Part shown: positions 62,595 to 64,000 of the stretch, piece by piece
How positions within the stretch are numbered: the stretch's first letter is position 1
How the letters are laid out: each line of letters begins with the position of its first letter
Origin: Actinorugispora endophytica
GTDB lineage: Bacteria > Actinomycetota > Actinomycetes > Streptosporangiales > Streptosporangiaceae
DNA: 64,000 nt
Assembly (NCBI RefSeq): GCF_004363075.1
Contig: NZ_SNYN01000001.1
Coordinates: forward strand, 535,938 to 599,937
Direction: 5' to 3'
Program-made: the position numbers and the translations under genes
Notes under the pieces: model-generated
What the model saw: the letters and a program-made list of their open reading frames with translations, nothing else
The model's database searches: none
Told to the model about the DNA's origin: nothing

Positions 62595-63584
62595 TCAGGG
62601 ACCGCCCTCCTCGTCGGCGGAGACGACGATACGCCCGTCCGAGCGGCGGCCTCTGCGCACCCCGGGCAGGTCGACGTGGGCCTGGCCCCTCCAGTCGGTG
62701 ACGAGCCGGTCCAGTTCGAAGACGTGCCGCGCCGTGAGCGCCCCCGCCGGGCAGCCCGCCGCCAGCGCCGCCCGGCGCAGCACCCGGCTGCGGACGGCGC
62801 GCGGCAGTCCGGCGAGCTCGGCGACGTCCAGCGCGGCCGGACCGCGCCGCGCCCGCTCCTCCGCCTCCTCAGCCCAGGCGTCCAGGGCGTCGGCGTCGTC
62901 GCGCAGCAGCCCGGCGGTGCGGGCCAGCGCCTCGGCGATCCCCGGCCCGAGCACCCGCTCCAGGGCGGGCAGCGCGTCGTGCCGCACCCGCGACCGGGTG
63001 TAGGCGGGGTCCGCGTTGTGCGGGTCGGCCCAGGCCCTGAGGTCCATGAGCGCGGCGGCCGCGTGCACGGTGCGCCGGTCCAGGTCCAGCAGCGGGCGAA
63101 GGTAGCGGCCCGAGCGCGCGGCCATCCCGGCCAGCGATCGGGCGCCCGACCCCCGGGCCAGCCGCAGCAGCACCGTCTCGGCCTGGTCGTCCCGGGTGTG
63201 GCCGAGCAGGACCACGGTGGCGCGGTGGGTGTCGGCGGCCCGCTCCAGGGCCGCGTAGCGCGCGGTCCGCGCCGCGCCCTCGGGCCCGCCCTCCGTTCCG
63301 ACGGCCACCGCGATCCGCTCCACCGGATCCAGTCCGAGGCCGCGGAGCACGGCGGCGACGTCCTCGGCCCGCTCGGCGGAGCCCTCCTGCAGGCCGTGGT
63401 CCACGGTGACCCCGCCGGCGCGCAGCCCGAGCCGCGGCGCGACGAACGCCGTCGCCCCGGCCAGGGCCAGCGAGTCGGCTCCGCCGCTGCAGGCCACCAG
63501 TACGAGGTCGCCCGCCGCCAGCCCGGACAGCGCGCGGCGCACGGCCACCCGCACCCGCGCGACGGCCGGCGGCGGTCCGGTCAC
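62595..63584 (-). CDS. tilS: tRNA(Ile)-lysidine synthase
   Basis: A 329-residue enzyme that converts C34 to lysidine in the tRNA-Ile that reads AUA. It has the PP-loop [22 protein letters not shown] and [21 protein letters not shown] ([15 protein letters not shown]), followed by a short TilS-type substrate-binding part. The GTG of VTGPPPAV has GAGGAG 5 nt upstream. It starts 14 bp after the metalloprotease gene, so the two are probably cotranscribed. Confidence 0.94.
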   Translation of the reverse strand: MTGPPPAVARVRVAVRRALSGLAAGDLVLVACSGGADSLALAGATAFVAPRLGLRAGGVTVDHGLQEGSAERAEDVAAVLRGLGLDPVERIAVAVGTEGGPEGAARTARYAALERAADTHRATVVLLGHTRDDQAETVLLRLARGSGARSLAGMAARSGRYLRPLLDLDRRTVHAAAALMDLRAWADPHNADPAYTRSRVRHDALPALERVLGPGIAEALARTAGLLRDDADALDAWAEEAEERARRGPAALDVAELAGLPRAVRSRVLRRAALAAGCPAGALTARHVFELDRLVTDWRGQAHVDLPGVRRGRRSDGRIVVSADEEGGP

Positions 63585-63598
63585 GTACTCTCCTCGGG

Positions 63599-64000
63599 TC
63601 AGGCTCCGGGCGCGGTCGTTCCGGTGTCCGCGCCGCCGTCGGCCTCCCCGTCGGGCTCGGCGTCTCCCGTGGTGATCGGGACGGGGGGGTGCAGGACGCG
63701 GGAGATCCACGCCTCGGGCTCGCGGATCTCCGCCAGCGTGGGCAGCGTCTCGGGCGACTCCCACACCTTGTTGAAGTCCGCCATTCCGACACGCGCGACC
63801 ACCGTTCGCACGAAGGCCGCGCCCTCCTCGTACTGCTTCATCTTCAGGTCGAAGCCCAGCAGCTGCCGGATGACCTTGTCGATCCGGTTGCCGCCCTCAC
63901 GGCGGCGCTGGAAGCGGCGGCGGATCTCGGCAACGGTCGGCACCACCTGGGGACCGACCGCGTCCATCACGTAGTCGCCGTGCCCCTCGGCCAGCGTCAT
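63599..64000 (-). CDS. Zinc-dependent metalloprotease, C-terminal part (cut by the window)
   Basis: The C-terminal 133 residues of a protein of the zinc metalloprotease family once called F420-biosynthesis-associated (TIGR03624/TIGR03883, Rv3626c type). The piece begins at the second half of the zinc helix ([14 protein letters not shown]) and contains the family landmarks [34 protein letters not shown] and [17 protein letters not shown]. The N-terminal part lies beyond 64000. Same neighbour of tilS as in M. tuberculosis. Confidence 0.88.
   Translation of the reverse strand: MTLAEGHGDYVMDAVGPQVVPTVAEIRRRFQRRREGGNRIDKVIRQLLGFDLKMKQYEEGAAFVRTVVARVGMADFNKVWESPETLPTLAEIREPEAWISRVLHPPVPITTGDAEPDGEADGGADTGTTAPGA

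Overview
The window is chromosomal DNA of a high-GC Gram-positive actinomycete, most likely a Nocardiopsaceae relative (Nocardiopsis/Thermobifida type). The supports are a mycothiol gene (mshA), an Lsr2 nucleoid protein, a short chaplin, a WhiJ-type regulator/DUF397/ATPase trio, a GH10-CBM2 xylanase behind a CelR-like box, many GTG starts and GTGA start/stop overlaps, and two gene orders that match Mycobacterium tuberculosis. The genus is inferred, not proven.

Block 1 (1-11.5 kb): phoU, senX3-regX3, gpmA, a YbjN gene and mshA follow the mycobacterial phosphate/mycothiol neighbourhood. Between regX3 and gpmA sits an extra unit: a beta-lactamase-fold membrane protein divergent from a NarL-type kinase/regulator pair. 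A secreted esterase and a macrodomain protein follow.

Block 2 (11.6-16.4 kb) is accessory. It has an intein-containing peptidoglycan amidase, three small co-directional genes of unknown function (two overlapping), a helix-turn-helix/UTRA regulator with operator-like repeats, and a truncated IS30-like transposase end.

Block 3 (16.5-33 kb): a blaI/M56 peptidase pair, two tandem zinc metallopeptidases, a DUF2207 membrane protein, dtd, the xylanase, several small conserved genes, a nitrobindin-like protein without its heme ligand, ygfZ, mutY and clpC.

Block 4 (33-64 kb) resembles the M. tuberculosis clpC1-lsr2-lysS-coaX-panC-folK-folB-folP-folE-ftsH-hpt-tilS region. It makes cofactors (pantothenate/CoA, NAD, folate) and carries housekeeping proteases and tRNA enzymes. 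Local departures are an EndoQ-like PHP/UvrD fusion (34.8-38.0 kb), a frameshifted vapBC pair, a nadB-nadC gene fusion, a chaplin gene, and a 4.7-kb block (argS, an SDR pseudogene, an ATPase/XRE/DUF397 trio) between folP and folE. That block is bounded by two identical 65-bp palindromic elements.

Intergenic DNA is rich in perfect hairpins at convergent gene ends. A family of four palindromic elements keeps its fold through paired base changes, and a 60-bp tandem repeat starts inside the last codons of regX3. At least nine genes have a TAnnCT-like -10 hexamer only 6-8 nt before the start codon, which suggests leaderless mRNAs. No tRNA, rRNA or CRISPR array was recognised.
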